This document shows positions 51,946 to 61,616 of a DNA stretch of 64,000 bases, in pieces; the first letter of the stretch is position 1, and each line of letters starts with the position of its first letter. The position numbers were made by a program, and so were the translations under genes. The stretch is taken from contig NZ_LSGP01000026.1 of assembly GCF_001611555.1 (NCBI RefSeq), forward strand, positions 124,001 to 188,000. The letters are read 5' to 3'. The notes beneath the pieces were generated by a model, which worked only from the letters and a program-made list of their open reading frames with translations, was not told where the DNA came from and made no database searches. This DNA is from Anaerosporomusa subterranea. GTDB taxonomy: Bacteria; Bacillota; Negativicutes; Sporomusales; Acetonemataceae.

Positions 51946-52557
51946 ATGAAAATAGAAGTTCCAATCGATAAACCAACAGTCTGCAAAATAATTAAGGCGG
52001 CTGTTCCCCTATTTGCAATGAAGGGCGTTGCAGCAGTGTCGGTGAAGGAGCTGGCTGAAGCTGCAGGCGTAAATGTTGCGTTAATCTCCTATTATTTTGG
52101 CGGCAAAGATAATTTGTATGCTTTTGTTCTGGAACATCAGTTGGCCATACTCGATGATTCACTGAATGTTATTCAACAGGAAGAAGCGTGCCCGGTTGCT
52201 AAAATCAGGCGAATGGCGATAACCATCGCTCATCTACATAAAGAAAATCCATACTTGGACCGCTTATTTTACAGCGAAATGACTAACCCGACGAAATGGT
52301 TTGAACCCTTTATTTTGAATGCTGCCGATAAACTTCATTCGTTTCTCAAAGACTGCATCGTTGAAGCCATCTCTCGGGGACAATTTCGCTCTGATTTGCA
52401 GCCGGATTTTGCGGCTATTTCCTTGCTTAAAATCTTAAATCTCTCTTTAATTACTCTGCTTGTGTCAAAAGAGTTATTGCCTCCGGCCGATGACCCGATT
52501 GAAGTATACATAATACAGGCACTTGACATTTATTTACGTGGGGTATCAAATCCATAA
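51946..52557 (+). CDS. TetR-family regulator of the RND operon
   Basis: 203 residues with the TetR helix-turn-helix at 15-60 (AAVPLFAMKGVAAVSVKELA, VNVALISYYFGGKDNLY). The C-terminal ligand domain resembles the CecR/YbiH type. AAAAAGGAGGGG precedes the ATG. It is 35 nt ahead of the efflux adaptor, in the same direction, so it is probably the autoregulated repressor of the pump. Confidence 0.87.
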   Translation: MKIEVPIDKPTVCKIIKAAVPLFAMKGVAAVSVKELAEAAGVNVALISYYFGGKDNLYAFVLEHQLAILDDSLNVIQQEEACPVAKIRRMAITIAHLHKENPYLDRLFYSEMTNPTKWFEPFILNAADKLHSFLKDCIVEAISRGQFRSDLQPDFAAISLLKILNLSLITLLVSKELLPPADDPIEVYIIQALDIYLRGVSNP

Positions 52558-52592
52558 TACGCCCCAAACCAAAATACGAGGAGGAATAACAA

Positions 52593-53753
52593 TTGTTTCC
52601 CATATCCACGATGAAACGCTCTTTTTTTAGCCTAGTTGCGCTGACTGCCACTCTGTTGGCGGTTGGCTGTGGCGGAAAGCCGGCGCAGGCGCCGCAGGCT
52701 GTTGAGGTTAAAGCTATGCAGGTCATTCAGCAAGATACACCGATTACCTATGAGTTTATCGGCCAAGTGCAGCCAAAAACCGAAGCGCAGATTAAGGCCA
52801 GCGTGTCCGGCAACATCGTCGCTAAACATGTGGCAGGCGGCTCGACGGTTACCAAGGGCCAACCGTTGTTTGAAGTCGATTCTCGTCAGTATGAAACCGC
52901 ATTGCTTAATGCGCAAGCGCAACTGGCGCAGTCACAGGCGGCGTTGAGCAATTCCAAATTAGAAACTTTGCGGTATAAGCAACTGGCTGCGCAACAGGCG
53001 ATTGCCCGTCAAATTCTTGATACCGCCGTCTCGACCGAACAGCAGCACTCAGCTGTTGTTGCGGCAAATCAAGCCAGAGTGCGGCAGGCGGAAAATGACA
53101 TGCGGGATACGGTGATTGTCTCGCCGATTGATGGCCGCATGGATGTCAATGAGTTAGATGTCGGTAACTTTGTACAGGCAGGTCAAACCGTGATTGCCAC
53201 AGTTTCCACAGAGGACCCGATGCTTGTACAGTTTAGCATGAGCGAAATGTTATATCTGCAGTTAGCTCAGCATTATGTTGATGGTAATGGGATGACTAAC
53301 GGCTGGGGGAAAGACCTAAAGCTGGTTCTAAGCGATGGTTCGGAATATCCTCTGACCGGGCAAATTCAACAGGTTGATCGCGGCTTAACGAAGAATACCG
53401 GTTCACTTACACTTAAGGCTACTTTTGCTAATCCGAGAAAGTTGTTGCTTCCTGGCATGTTTGCCCGGGTAGTTGCTCAAGGCGAGGTACGCAAGAACGC
53501 TCTGCTGATTCCACAAAGAGCGGTTCAGGAACTGCTTGGCAAAACATTTGTCACTATCGTGGGAGAAGGCGATAAAGCTGAACAACGCGAAGTAAGGATG
53601 GGTGTTCGTGTTGGCAATCTCTGGTTGGTTGAATCAGGGTTGTCGGCAACTGACCGTGTCTTGGCGGAAGGGGCCGCCAAGACCCAACCGGGAATGCCGC
53701 TAAAAGTTATCATGATTGGACCGGACGATTTAAAGACTCCGGTTAAGCAGTAG
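52593..53753 (+). CDS. RND efflux periplasmic adaptor (MFP) lipoprotein
   Basis: A 386-residue AcrA-like adaptor with lipobox AVGC, a lipoyl/barrel-sandwich half-motif (TEAQIKASVSGNIVAKHVAGG), an alpha-helical hairpin rich in Q and A (residues about 95-160) and a beta-barrel. The TTG at 52593 has GAGGAGG at 8 nt, whereas the ATG at 52611 is 26 nt from it. It bridges the RND pump to an outer membrane channel. Confidence 0.9.
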   Translation: MFPISTMKRSFFSLVALTATLLAVGCGGKPAQAPQAVEVKAMQVIQQDTPITYEFIGQVQPKTEAQIKASVSGNIVAKHVAGGSTVTKGQPLFEVDSRQYETALLNAQAQLAQSQAALSNSKLETLRYKQLAAQQAIARQILDTAVSTEQQHSAVVAANQARVRQAENDMRDTVIVSPIDGRMDVNELDVGNFVQAGQTVIATVSTEDPMLVQFSMSEMLYLQLAQHYVDGNGMTNGWGKDLKLVLSDGSEYPLTGQIQQVDRGLTKNTGSLTLKATFANPRKLLLPGMFARVVAQGEVRKNALLIPQRAVQELLGKTFVTIVGEGDKAEQREVRMGVRVGNLWLVESGLSATDRVLAEGAAKTQPGMPLKVIMIGPDDLKTPVKQ

Positions 53754-53764
53754 GGGGTATACCG

Positions 53765-56700
53765 GTGGCAAGATTTTTTATTAATCGTCCTGTCTTTGCG
53801 ATCGTCTTATCGATTATCATTACATTGGCAGGATTAATTTCCGCCGTAAACTTGCCGATTGCGCAATATCCACAGATTACGCCGCCGACAATCAGTGTTC
53901 GCGCCGCGTACCCTGGTGCCAACTCTGAAGTAATCGATCAGACGGTGGCGCAGGTTATTGAACAGCAGGTTAATGGCGTAGACAATATGGTTTCTATGAG
54001 TTCGACCAGTTCAGACTCTGGCTCCTATTCACTAAATGTAAAGTTTGAGCTGGGTACAGACCCTGACATGGCGTCTGTCCAAGTCCAAAACCGGATTGCC
54101 CAGGCGAATTCGTCTCTGCCGCAATCCGTGTTGAATGCTGGAATTACTACCAAAAAATCCGCCCAGGATATGGCGATGGTTTTTACTTTAACCTCGAAGA
54201 ATGGGCAGTATGATTCAAACTTTTTAAAGAATTATGGCAGTATCTACATCGTTGAAGATCTCAAGCGCGTTAAGGGCGTCGGCGATGTCATGGAGTTTGG
54301 CTCAGACTATAGTATGCGTATATGGCTGCGCCCGGATAAAATGGCTCAGCTTGGCATCACCGCCAGCGAAGTTGCCAGCGCGATTAACAAACAAAATATC
54401 CAGGCGCCTGCTGGTACAATCGGGCAATCGCCTTCACCTGCTGAGCAGGAGTTTCAATATTCGGCCCGTGTTAAAGGTCGTCTCACCGAAGTCAGCGAGT
54501 TTGAAGAGATTATCATTCGCAGCCAGCCAGATGGTTCGGTTGTTCGAATCAGAGACATTGCCACAGTCAATCTTGGCTCCAAAGATTATAACGTTGATGC
54601 CTATAACAACGGCATCACATCGGCAGGATTTGCCATTCAATTGAGCAGTGATGCCAATGCTTTGGAAACAATCGGCAATGTCAAACAGGTTATTGCCGAA
54701 GCGGCTAAACGTTTTCCGCCCGATATGGATTACAAGGTTATTGTTGACAATACCAAGTTCGTACAAGCATCTCTGACAGAGGTGGCCAAAACGTTTGCAG
54801 AGGCTTTGCTATTGGTTCTTGTCGTGGTATTTCTCTTTTTGCAGAGCTGGCGGGCAACGCTTATTCCGATGCTTGCAGTCCCTGTTTCTCTCATCGGTAC
54901 TTTTGGCGCGTTTGTTGCCCTCGATTTCTCGATAAATACTTTGACCATGTTTGCGATGGTTCTGGCAATCGGCTTGGTTGTCGATGACGCGATTGTTGTT
55001 ATTGAGGCAGTTGAACAAAATATGCGTGCTCATGGCCTGAGCCCGCTTGATGCAACCAAACGGGCAATGGAAGAAGTATCAGGTCCGGTTGTTGCCATTG
55101 CCTTCGTGCTTGCCTCGGTATTTATCCCGGTCGCTTTCTTTGGCGGCACGATGGGAGTACTATACAAACAGTTTGCCCTGACGATTGCCATTTCTATGGC
55201 CTTATCAGCAATTGTTGCTCTATCGTTGACTCCGGCGCTGTGCGCACTGATGCTGAAACCTCATAACCCAGACGCTCACAGCGGCTGGCTGGGACGTTTC
55301 TTTGATAAGTTTAACATCTGGTTTGACCAGACAGTGGAGCGCTATGGGTTTAGCCTTGGGAAAATCGTTACCCGCGGACGCCTGTGTGCAGCTTCAGTTG
55401 TGCTGGTGCTCGTTTTCTGCGTCGTCTTAGCGAATCGCGTCCCGTCTTCGTTTGTGCCCAACGAAGACCAAGGCTATTTCCTGAGTTTGGTATCATTGCC
55501 GGAGGCGGCTAGTCTAAATCGCACCAACGCAGCAGCTCTCAAACTCGAAGAACAAATTCGTTCTCAATCTGGCGTTGAAAATTCAATGGCTATCGTTGGA
55601 TTTGATATGCTGGATGGCGCAATGAAGCCTAACTCGGCAACCATCTTTACTGGATTGGCTTCATGGGAAGAACGTAAGGCTCCTGAGCTTGCGGTCGATA
55701 AGCAAATTCAGAGCGTATTCCAGAAAGGCGCTCACTTGCCTGAAGCAACCGTTCTTGCTCTTAATCCGCCTGCTCTTCCCGGCATGGGTTCTGTCGGCGG
55801 CTTCACGATGATGCTCGAGGATAGATCAGGCGGCAGTCTGGAAGCATTAGACAACGTGTCCAAGCAATTCCTTGCTGCGGCGCGTCAACGACCGGAAATC
55901 GGCATGGCTTACTCCACATTTAAGGCAAATACACCAGGATTCCGCTTCAACGTGGATCGTGATAAAGCCGAAAAGCTCGGTATTCCGGTTAATGATGTCT
56001 TTAGTACGCTACAGACTTTCTTAGGCGGCTTACAGGTAAATGACTTTAATCGCTTTGGCCGAACCTTTAAGGTCATCATGCAAGCAGAACCTAAGTATCG
56101 TAATGATATCGAATCAACCCGCAATTTGTTTCTGAAAAGCTCCAATGGAACGATGGTACCACTTAATACACTGATCATTCCGGAACCGCTCAACGCAGCG
56201 GCAACGATTAAACGGTTTAATGCTGTCCGGGCGCTGCAGATTAATGGTCAGCCGGCGCCTGGATACAGTTCAGGCCAGGCCATTGCAGCTTTGGAAGAGG
56301 TTGCTAAACAAGTACTGCCGACAGGTTACACGTATACATGGGACGGCCAGAGCCGGGAAGAAAAAGTCTCCGGCGGCAGAGCACCGATTGTATTCGGCCT
56401 GGCATTGCTGTTCGTGTTCTTGTGTTTGGCTGCCCTGTATGAGAGCTGGAGCATTCCATTCGCCGTATTGCTTTCGGTTCCTACAGGAATACTTGGCGCT
56501 TTCTTATTTCAGTATGTGCGTGGTTTGGAAAACAGCGTATATATGCAGATCGGTTTGGTCATGCTGATTGGTCTTGCGGCTAAGAATGCTATTCTGATTG
56601 TCGAGTTCGCAAAAGTGAGAACCGACAAAGGGATGCATCCGGTGCAGGCAGCTATCGAAGCATCTAAACTTCGGCTGCGTCCGATCATCATGACATCGCT

Positions 56701-56911
56701 GGCCTTCATCATCGGCTGTCTGCCGCTGATGTTTGCCAGCGGCGCAGGGGCAGCCTCCCGTAATGCTATGGGAACTGCTGTCGTCGGCGGTATGACGATA
56801 GCGACAGTACTAGGGTTATTCCTGATTCCCTGTCTGTTTGTAATGGTGGAAATGGTTAAAGACAAGCTCTCAAGGAAAAAGTCAGTAAGTGTACCGCAGA
56901 ACCCTGCCTAA
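53765..56911 (+). CDS. RND multidrug efflux transporter, HAE1 family
   Basis: A 1048-residue AcrB-like proton/drug antiporter. It has 12 membrane segments, two large periplasmic loops, the paired aspartates in helix 4 (AIGLVVDDAIVVIEA) and the FxGxxxxxY-like start FFINRPVFAIVLSI. The GTG start follows GGGGGTATACC. A TolC-type outer membrane factor is not in this operon; a terminator follows at once. The pump itself argues for a diderm envelope. Confidence 0.95.
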   Translation: MARFFINRPVFAIVLSIIITLAGLISAVNLPIAQYPQITPPTISVRAAYPGANSEVIDQTVAQVIEQQVNGVDNMVSMSSTSSDSGSYSLNVKFELGTDPDMASVQVQNRIAQANSSLPQSVLNAGITTKKSAQDMAMVFTLTSKNGQYDSNFLKNYGSIYIVEDLKRVKGVGDVMEFGSDYSMRIWLRPDKMAQLGITASEVASAINKQNIQAPAGTIGQSPSPAEQEFQYSARVKGRLTEVSEFEEIIIRSQPDGSVVRIRDIATVNLGSKDYNVDAYNNGITSAGFAIQLSSDANALETIGNVKQVIAEAAKRFPPDMDYKVIVDNTKFVQASLTEVAKTFAEALLLVLVVVFLFLQSWRATLIPMLAVPVSLIGTFGAFVALDFSINTLTMFAMVLAIGLVVDDAIVVIEAVEQNMRAHGLSPLDATKRAMEEVSGPVVAIAFVLASVFIPVAFFGGTMGVLYKQFALTIAISMALSAIVALSLTPALCALMLKPHNPDAHSGWLGRFFDKFNIWFDQTVERYGFSLGKIVTRGRLCAASVVLVLVFCVVLANRVPSSFVPNEDQGYFLSLVSLPEAASLNRTNAAALKLEEQIRSQSGVENSMAIVGFDMLDGAMKPNSATIFTGLASWEERKAPELAVDKQIQSVFQKGAHLPEATVLALNPPALPGMGSVGGFTMMLEDRSGGSLEALDNVSKQFLAAARQRPEIGMAYSTFKANTPGFRFNVDRDKAEKLGIPVNDVFSTLQTFLGGLQVNDFNRFGRTFKVIMQAEPKYRNDIESTRNLFLKSSNGTMVPLNTLIIPEPLNAAATIKRFNAVRALQINGQPAPGYSSGQAIAALEEVAKQVLPTGYTYTWDGQSREEKVSGGRAPIVFGLALLFVFLCLAALYESWSIPFAVLLSVPTGILGAFLFQYVRGLENSVYMQIGLVMLIGLAAKNAILIVEFAKVRTDKGMHPVQAAIEASKLRLRPIIMTSLAFIIGCLPLMFASGAGAASRNAMGTAVVGGMTIATVLGLFLIPCLFVMVEMVKDKLSRKKSVSVPQNPA

Positions 56912-56915
56912 TACA

Positions 56916-56953
56916 AGAAAAGCTCCATCCACACTAACGGATGGAGCTTTTCT
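56916..56953. terminator. Terminator of the RND operon
   Basis: AGAAAAGCTCCATCC/GGATGGAGCTTTTCT around an 8-nt loop, between convergent genes. Confidence 0.88.
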
Positions 56954-56963
56954 CTGTGTCGTG

Positions 56964-57626
56964 TTAAATCCGGACGCGTTCCTGAAGTTTGCCTGCGATT
57001 AAAACAAACACTGTAACCAGTAGTGGTACCAGCCAGTCTGCCGAATTAAACAAAGACAGGAGAGCAGTTCCAATAATATTGTCATTCATTACCATTGTAC
57101 CTGCCGTCCAGGCCAAGATCGCCGCTCCGACATAGATGAGAACAGGATATTTCACCATCCAGGCGGAAATCCATTTACTACCCCATATTACTATAGGTAC
57201 ACTGACCAGCAATCCAAGGATGACTAGTAGCATATTGCCATGAGAGGCGCCTGCAATTGCCAAGACATTATCGATTCCCATAATGGCGTCGGCGACAATG
57301 ATGGTTTTAATCGCACCCCAAAAACTGGAGGATGCGTCAATGTGCTCAGATGGGGTCTCTTGTTTCAACAAATTGACGGCTACCGGGATAAGCAGAAGTC
57401 CCCCTAGCGCCTGCAGGTAAGGTATCCGTAATATCCACACGGCAATAAGCGTCATCAAGGCTCGAATAATAATCGCGCCAAACGTGCCCCAATAGATCGC
57501 TTGGGTTCGCAGCTTCCCAGGTAATTTCCGGGATGCGAGCGCGATGACAACAGCGTTGTCGCCAGCTAAAACCAAATCGATAGCAATAATCGAAAGCAAC
57601 GCGGCAAGAAATTCTGCGTCAAGCAT
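56964..57626 (-). CDS. TerC-family membrane protein, second paralogue
   Basis: A 220-residue paralogue of the protein at 50929-51606, nearly collinear with it, keeping both metal motifs (DLVLAGDNAVVIALAS, DAIMGIDNVLAIAGAS). Unlike the first copy it has no riboswitch in its leader, so it is likely expressed constitutively or under other control. The ATG at 57626 has GGAGGG upstream; a TTG one codon earlier is also possible. Confidence 0.9.
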   Translation of the reverse strand: MLDAEFLAALLSIIAIDLVLAGDNAVVIALASRKLPGKLRTQAIYWGTFGAIIIRALMTLIAVWILRIPYLQALGGLLLIPVAVNLLKQETPSEHIDASSSFWGAIKTIIVADAIMGIDNVLAIAGASHGNMLLVILGLLVSVPIVIWGSKWISAWMVKYPVLIYVGAAILAWTAGTMVMNDNIIGTALLSLFNSADWLVPLLVTVFVLIAGKLQERVRI

Positions 57627-57735
57627 CAATTATTCCCTCCTGCGTTAGTTTTGGTCGCAAAGCAGATATACTATTCTATTACAAGGGTGAAGAGCATAAA
57701 CCAATGTTTTGCTTTTCGCAAGTATTTAATAGAAA

Positions 57736-57772
57736 AAACAGCAGCCTGTCCTACAATGGACGGCTGCTGTTT
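57736..57772 (-). terminator. Terminator of the CorC-family gene
   Basis: AAACAGCAGCC-GTCC...GGAC-GGCTGCTGTTT; on the minus strand followed by TTTTC. Confidence 0.82.
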
Positions 57773-57778
57773 CTTGAC

Positions 57779-59095
57779 TTACACGTCTAGCGGCGGCGTC
57801 GGTGTGATGAGAACCTTGTCAACGCGGGTGCGGTCCATATCAACAACTTCAATGCGCAATTCATTCCATTGGATAGAAGCGGTCGGGCCAGGTATGTAAC
57901 CTAAATAGGAAACCACAAACCCGCCGAGAGTGTGGAAGTGATCACGATCCTCGCCAGGTAACTCATCAAGATCAAATAACTCCTTGAATTCTTCGATGGG
58001 TAGCATACCATTGATCAGCCAAGAACCGTCTTCACGCTGCACAATGTCCGGATCTTCATCTTCGTCAAAAGATGGCATGTCACCAACAATTTCTTCAAGA
58101 ATATCGTCTAAAGTAACCAATCCGGAAACACCGCCATACTCATCAGCCACCAGCGCAATTTCTGCACCCGAACTTTTTAATAGCTCCAGGGCTTTCAATG
58201 CACGCATATTTTTCGGAATATAGAGAATGTCGCGAGCCAAAGCGGTAATATCGAATGTGTTGCCTGCAATGTGTTGAATAAGTAATTCTTTGACAAAGAC
58301 CACGCCGATAATCTCGTCAATTTTGCCTTGAGCTACAGGTAACCAGGAATGCTTGGACTCTAAGCAAGTTGTGAGGATAGTTGCCGACGGCGCATCAACA
58401 TTTAACCATTCGATCTGGGTTCGTGGAGTCATTAATGCGCCAATGCGAATATCGTTAAGCAAGAAGACCTTATCAACCATGTCTTTTTCAGTTTCTTCAA
58501 ATACACCAGATTCTGTGCCCTGGTTAATTAAAATGCGAATCTCATCTTCTGTAACCGGCGGTTCGGTTGACGGTTTGATCGAAAACAATCGCAAAATCAC
58601 CTGGGTGGAAAAACTGAGGAAATTTACTACCGGTTTGGTGAATCTGGAAAAGACTGACATGGGACCGGCCAAGGCAATAGCTATTTTTTCTGGGAATGCC
58701 ATCGCTAAACGCTTAGGGACCAGCTCGCCGACAATGAGCGAGGCATAGGTGATACCTGCGACGACAAGCCCTAGACTAATCGCGTCACTATACCTAGCCA
58801 GAAATGGGATCGTCTTTAGCAGTTGGCTTAACACTTGCGATAGGGCACCGCCACCGAACGCGCCAGTAAGAATTCCAATTAGCGTAATGCCGACTTGAAC
58901 AGTGGATAACATATGATTCGGCTCTTTTGCCAATTGTAAGGCAATGCGGGCGCCGGCGACGCCATCGTCTTGCATTTGTTCAAGCCGCGATTTACGGGAA
59001 GAGACAATGGCCATTTCCGTCATCGAAAAAATTCCATTTGCCAGGACTAATATAGCGATGATTAGCAGTTCAAGTCCAATACTGGGTGTATCCAA
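57779..59095 (-). CDS. CNNM/CorC-family transporter (HlyC/CorC)
   Basis: 438 residues: a DUF21/CNNM membrane domain (1-195), a CBS pair (about 205-335, with MTPRTQIEWLNVD and VADEYGGVSGLVTLDDILEEIVGD) and a CorC_HlyC domain (about 350-438). Family members are linked to Mg2+/Co2+ efflux or Na+-coupled Mg2+ export. The start is a TTG about 12 nt from AAGGAGTG. Its placement next to TerC fits divalent-cation handling. Confidence 0.88.
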   Translation of the reverse strand: MDTPSIGLELLIIAILVLANGIFSMTEMAIVSSRKSRLEQMQDDGVAGARIALQLAKEPNHMLSTVQVGITLIGILTGAFGGGALSQVLSQLLKTIPFLARYSDAISLGLVVAGITYASLIVGELVPKRLAMAFPEKIAIALAGPMSVFSRFTKPVVNFLSFSTQVILRLFSIKPSTEPPVTEDEIRILINQGTESGVFEETEKDMVDKVFLLNDIRIGALMTPRTQIEWLNVDAPSATILTTCLESKHSWLPVAQGKIDEIIGVVFVKELLIQHIAGNTFDITALARDILYIPKNMRALKALELLKSSGAEIALVADEYGGVSGLVTLDDILEEIVGDMPSFDEDEDPDIVQREDGSWLINGMLPIEEFKELFDLDELPGEDRDHFHTLGGFVVSYLGYIPGPTASIQWNELRIEVVDMDRTRVDKVLITPTPPLDV

Positions 59096-59297
59096 TGGGA
59101 CAAATCACTCCTTGTTAGAAGTTCAAGAAATTCAGCTGCGTTTTATTAGCGCAGTAATCGTGAAGGTGCGTTAGCGCGAAGCCCCACGAAGCGCGCAAGC
59201 GTCGCAAAGTGAATTATTATAAAAACCTTTGTGCGTTTTGCAATCTTAGTGCTAATCGCTCTTGCTCTCAAAAAAAGGCCTCACCAGCAACTCTTCT

Positions 59298-60113
59298 TTA
59301 TCGTTTACCCTTTTTCACAGGCTGATTCGTCGCTGGCTCGCTAATTTTTTGGCCTTTTAAGCCAACCAAAATGAACAGCGCTGTGCCGATAATGATGACT
59401 GCCAAGCTAGTCAACTGAGCGGATTTGAGACCCAAGGCCAAGGTTCCGTAGTCACCACGGAGAAATTCAAGAAAAAAGCGGGCTATCGAGTAGAGAACTG
59501 CGTAGGCGATAAAAACTTGACCTTTGGCGTGGTTCGTTGTACGCAGAATCAGCAGCAATACAAAAATGATGATGTCGATTTGTCCTTCCCAAACTTCCGC
59601 CGGCCAGAGCGGCTGATTACCGTAGACTTGATGCGCCAACGTCGTATCCGGATAGACAATGCCAAAATTGCTGCCGGTGGGGCGGCCAAAAGCATCCCCA
59701 TTTAAGAGGTTGGCGATGCGTCCAATGGCTTGTCCCATGATAACTGCAGGCGCAGCGACAATGTCGGCAAAGGCCCAGGTGTCAATGTGGTGTTTCTTAG
59801 TATACCAATAGCCGACCAAGGTTCCCAGCACTACACCGCCTTGAATTGCCATGCCGCCTTGCCAGACAAAGGGGATCTCCAACAGATGATGCTGGTAATA
59901 GTCCCAATCAAAAAAGAATACATCCCACAACCGGGCCCCGATAATACCGGCCAAACCGCAGTAAATCCCCATGTCTGGCACATGCTGATGCCAACGCCCG
60001 TCCTGCTTGGCCAAAAAGTATGCAGTCGCGGTAGCCAGTATGATGGCAAGGCTTAAGACCAATCCATAACTTCGGATGGGGAAATCACCGATAAAAAATA
60101 AATACTGGTGCAT
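59298..60113 (-). CDS. lgt: Prolipoprotein diacylglyceryl transferase Lgt
   Basis: A 271-residue seven-helix membrane enzyme that adds diacylglycerol to lipobox cysteines. The Lgt signature is present in slightly divergent form (GRIANLLNGDAFGRPTG; the usual Glu after Asn-x is Asp). The N-terminal YGLVLSLAI and the C-terminal RFFLEFLRGD blocks also fit. The ATG at 60113 has AGGAGG 6 nt away; the frame to 60251 is spurious. The 59096-59297 stretch upstream of the CorC gene holds only short hairpins. Confidence 0.9.
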   Translation of the reverse strand: MHQYLFFIGDFPIRSYGLVLSLAIILATATAYFLAKQDGRWHQHVPDMGIYCGLAGIIGARLWDVFFFDWDYYQHHLLEIPFVWQGGMAIQGGVVLGTLVGYWYTKKHHIDTWAFADIVAAPAVIMGQAIGRIANLLNGDAFGRPTGSNFGIVYPDTTLAHQVYGNQPLWPAEVWEGQIDIIIFVLLLILRTTNHAKGQVFIAYAVLYSIARFFLEFLRGDYGTLALGLKSAQLTSLAVIIIGTALFILVGLKGQKISEPATNQPVKKGKR

Positions 60114-60250
60114 AAATACCTCCTGTGTTCCGTATGATGCATAAATACAGTTTGAGCGTCTGTCGGCCTGCAGATGCAGGAATCGGTGAACTGGACGCGA
60201 ATACCTGAGATAATGGCAACAAGTGATGAAATTTCGGTGGAGGGAATTCA

Positions 60251-60781
60251 ATGAGAAAACGCTTTCTAGTTATCGCTGCGATCGCCTTAGTTCTGACGGC
60301 AGGCTTCTGGTACTTCATAAAAGATACGACTGGTCAGACGCCCGCAGCTCCCGAAACGGGGATTACCGTTGGCAAAACAGCGCCGTCATTTACCCTCCAG
60401 ACAATAGACGGACAATCATTCAAGATTGGAAAAACAGGCAAGATTACGGTGTTGAACTTTTGGGCTACCTGGTGTCCGCCTTGCAGGGAGGAGATGCCGG
60501 AACTAGAGGTATTTGCAACAAAGCATAAAAATGAGATTCTCTTTGGCGCGGTTAATTTGCAAGAGCCGGTAGAAAAAGTAAGAGCGTATCTCGACCAGAA
60601 TAATTACACGATGCCTGTGCTTTTAGATCCTGATGGAAAAGCTGGTAGCGAATTCCTCATTCGGGCAATCCCGACTACAATTATTTTGGACAAAAATGGA
60701 GTTATTCAATTTCGTAAATCAGGGCCGGTAACTGCGGATGAATTGGAAACGGTTTTAAAGGAAGTGCAAGCTAAGTCCTAG
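60251..60781 (+). CDS. TlpA/ResA-type thiol-disulfide oxidoreductase
   Basis: A 176-residue membrane-anchored thioredoxin-fold protein. It has a signal anchor (RKRFLVIAAIALVLTAGFWYF), active site C75-PP-C78 (FWATWCPPCREE) and a cis-Pro in IRAIPTTIIL. It acts outside the inner membrane. CcdA follows 12 nt downstream and would supply electrons, as in cytochrome c maturation or spore cortex pathways. GGAGGG precedes the ATG. Confidence 0.9.
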   Translation: MRKRFLVIAAIALVLTAGFWYFIKDTTGQTPAAPETGITVGKTAPSFTLQTIDGQSFKIGKTGKITVLNFWATWCPPCREEMPELEVFATKHKNEILFGAVNLQEPVEKVRAYLDQNNYTMPVLLDPDGKAGSEFLIRAIPTTIILDKNGVIQFRKSGPVTADELETVLKEVQAKS

Positions 60782-60793
60782 AGGAGGCGTCTG

Positions 60794-61492
60794 ATGATTG
60801 AACAGAATATCACGCTGCTGACAGCGTTTGCAGCCGGAGTGCTGTCCTTCTTGTCTCCTTGCGTTTTACCTGTTGTGCCCACGTTTAGCGCGTTTCTCGC
60901 TGGAACCGGTCCAGATGCGGGCGGCAAAAAAGATCGGTTTTGGCTTAACGCTGCTTTCTTTCTAGTCGGCTTCACAATGGTTTTTGTTATTATGGGTGCG
61001 ACCGCATCCTATTTTGGCCAAATATTGATCGAAAATCAACGCTTAATTCAAAAGATCGGTGCAGTATTTATGGTGCTAATGGGCTTGCAACTAAGTGGCT
61101 TTTTCTCATTTGATCTGCTAAATAGGGAATATCGTCCGCTACTGCAATACACTTTCCATGGCCCTCTCGGCGCTTTTTTGCTTGGTGTTGCCTTCACGAT
61201 TGGCTGGACTCCGTGTACCGGACCAATTTTGGCGACTATTCTCATCTATGCCGGTACGGCGGCTACTCTGTCGCAAGGTGCTTTCTTGCTGCTAGTGTAC
61301 GCAATGGGCTTTTGTCTGCCATTTCTAGGTTTGGCGGCAATTATTCGAAAATATGTATTTTCTCTTAGCTCGTTGTATGAATGGCTGCCGGCTATTCGCC
61401 GCGGTGCGGGAATCATCTTGATTATCGTGGGGCTGTTCATTTTCTTTGATTGGTTGCAGAAGGGATTGGGGATCATCTGGGGTTTCTTCTAA
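60794..61492 (+). CDS. ccdA: Cytochrome c biogenesis protein CcdA
   Basis: A 232-residue six-helix membrane protein that moves electrons from cytoplasmic thioredoxin to extracytoplasmic TlpA-like proteins. The redox cysteines are C23 (FLSPCVLPVVP) and C141 (GWTPCTGPIL). GAGGAGG lies about 6-8 nt before the ATG. It forms an operon with the TlpA-type gene. Confidence 0.92.
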   Translation: MIEQNITLLTAFAAGVLSFLSPCVLPVVPTFSAFLAGTGPDAGGKKDRFWLNAAFFLVGFTMVFVIMGATASYFGQILIENQRLIQKIGAVFMVLMGLQLSGFFSFDLLNREYRPLLQYTFHGPLGAFLLGVAFTIGWTPCTGPILATILIYAGTAATLSQGAFLLLVYAMGFCLPFLGLAAIIRKYVFSLSSLYEWLPAIRRGAGIILIIVGLFIFFDWLQKGLGIIWGFF

Positions 61493-61616
61493 TTAAGAAT
61501 AAAACTATTTTGGCCTTTCGCCGCTACTGAAGGACGCTTCTCTCTTGAAAGGGTATAAAATTATTATAACGGAGTTGCCTCCTGTATGCAAACTTACCCA
61601 GAAAGGACGCTTACTG

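Noticed and set aside
57627-57735. Third Mn2+ riboswitch before the second TerC gene
   Set aside because: The leader has none of the GGGGAGTAGC or GACCTT blocks.
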